Assembly (NCBI RefSeq): GCF_036053395.1
Contig: NZ_CP107942.1
Span: 5,236,501 to 5,300,500, forward strand
Length of the DNA: 64,000 bases
Direction: 5' to 3'
Origin: Actinoplanes sp. NBC_00393
GTDB lineage: Bacteria; Actinomycetota; Actinomycetes; Mycobacteriales; Micromonosporaceae
Part shown: positions 63,436 through 64,000 of the stretch, piece after piece
How positions within the stretch are numbered: the first letter of the stretch is position 1
How the letters are laid out: each line of letters opens with the position of its first letter
Position numbers and translations under genes: made by a program
Notes under the pieces: model-generated
Told to the model about the DNA's origin: nothing
Databases searched by the model: none
What the model saw: only the letters and a program-made list of their open reading frames with translations

Positions 63436-64000
63436 TCCGGGAGGTGCTGGACGCTGCGGGCGACCAGCACAGTGGCCGCACCGGTCAGAGCGGTCAGCGT
63501 CAGCAGGCCGGTGACCATGTGGATGTTGAAGCCGGTGCTGCCCGTCTCCAGCTTGCCGACCAGCAGCACGGCGCCCCACATGGCCGGCGGCGCGACCAGA
63601 CCGAACACGATCCAGCCGGCGTTGGCCGAGAGCCTGACCAGCGGCGTGACCACGCGCAGCACGAGCTCGATCACGACGGCCGCGGCGGCCACGGTCAGGG
63701 CCGGCCACCAGGCGTCCTGCGAGTCGAACATCAGGTGCATGAGCACGGCGATGATCGCGACCAGGATGCTCGGCAGGCCGATCGGGAGCGGCCACCGCCG
63801 CCCGATGATGATGAACGGCAGGAGCAGGAGGATGGTGCTGAACACGTACCCGTGGATGAGCTGCGCGTCCGGCGAGAAGATCGGCACCGGGTCGGCGCCG
63901 CTGCCCAGGTGACGGAAGCCGATCGACGACGCGTGCAGCGAGTAGATGTGCACCGGGAGCACCGCGAACAGCGTGGAGATGCCGACCAGGAAGGCGCCGC
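63432..64000 (-). CDS. Multi-pass membrane protein, 3' part (cut by window edge)
   Basis: The frame stays open to the right edge (about 189 codons seen; the N-terminus is missing). At least five hydrophobic helices are visible (LIHGYVFSTILLLLPFIII, PSILVAIIAVLMHLM, and others), with a conserved-looking loop HIYSLHASSIGFRHLGSG. No family is recognised with confidence. It is the first visible gene of the run with 62413 and 60960 and is translationally coupled to 62413 by a GTGA overlap. Confidence 0.75.
   Translation of the reverse strand, partial: GAFLVGISTLFAVLPVHIYSLHASSIGFRHLGSGADPVPIFSPDAQLIHGYVFSTILLLLPFIIIGRRWPLPIGLPSILVAIIAVLMHLMFDSQDAWWPALTVAAAAVVIELVLRVVTPLVRLSANAGWIVFGLVAPPAMWGAVLLVGKLETGSTGFNIHMVTGLLTLTALTGAATVLVARSVQHLPE

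Overview
The window is chromosomal DNA of a high-GC Gram-positive actinobacterium. The signs are very GC-rich codon third positions, frequent GTG starts, ATGA/GTGA stop-start overlaps, Tat and lipoprotein signals, and actinobacterial families such as a PhoX-like Tat phosphatase with a PHO box and a reductase-methyltransferase fusion. A filamentous genus of the Actinoplanes/Micromonosporaceae type is my best guess, but it is inference only. About 50 protein genes are supported. I found no rRNA, tRNA, CRISPR array, transposase or phage gene.

Layout. 1-2.1 kb: 5' part of a large DUF4011-type SF1 helicase, a paralogue of the complete helicase-nuclease at 45.5-50.3 kb. 2.5-4.8 kb: flavin reductase-methyltransferase fusion, divergent from an XRE-cupin regulator. 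5.9-10.6 kb: 2-hydroxyacid dehydrogenase, GT-C glycosyltransferase and a PhoX-like phosphatase with a PHO box. 11-14.9 kb: secreted arabinan-degrading pair (GH51, GH43). 14.9-20 kb: Rrf2 regulator, flavohaemoglobin, triple-PAS protein and EAL phosphodiesterase, a candidate nitric-oxide to c-di-GMP circuit. 20-24 kb: Baeyer-Villiger monooxygenase and GMC oxidoreductase, divergent from an alpha/beta hydrolase. 25.3-30.3 kb: sirtuin, then a CoA-linked catabolic operon (SDR, amidohydrolase, MaoC, acyl-CoA ligase) divergent from MarR. 31-40.3 kb: amidase, CocE-type hydrolase, DUF3237 protein, TetR and a complete Opp/Dpp ABC importer. 40.4-45.4 kb: membrane GGDEF-EAL protein, then a DHA2 drug exporter with TetR. 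50.3-57.4 kb: exopolysaccharide genes (CapD-like, Wzz/BY-kinase-like, flippase, polymerase) and a SUMF1-like protein. 57.3-60.6 kb: divergent LexA, a hypothetical protein, and an MFS exporter with a leaderless HTH repressor. 61-64 kb: three membrane-protein genes, the last cut by the window edge.

The most unusual feature is a dispersed family of 61-63 bp palindromic units. They sit in tandem arrays in at least eight intergenic positions (about 2.2, 5.3, 15.4, 24.0, 24.9, 30.6, 58.6 and 60.6 kb). Both an outer and an inner stem are often kept by compensatory changes, which suggests selection for a folded RNA or cruciform. A second, unrelated 63-bp palindromic array lies at 42.8-43.1 kb. Three genes (56.4, 61.0 and 62.4 kb) carry in-frame minisatellites. 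Several promoters have clear palindromic operators next to their own regulator genes.
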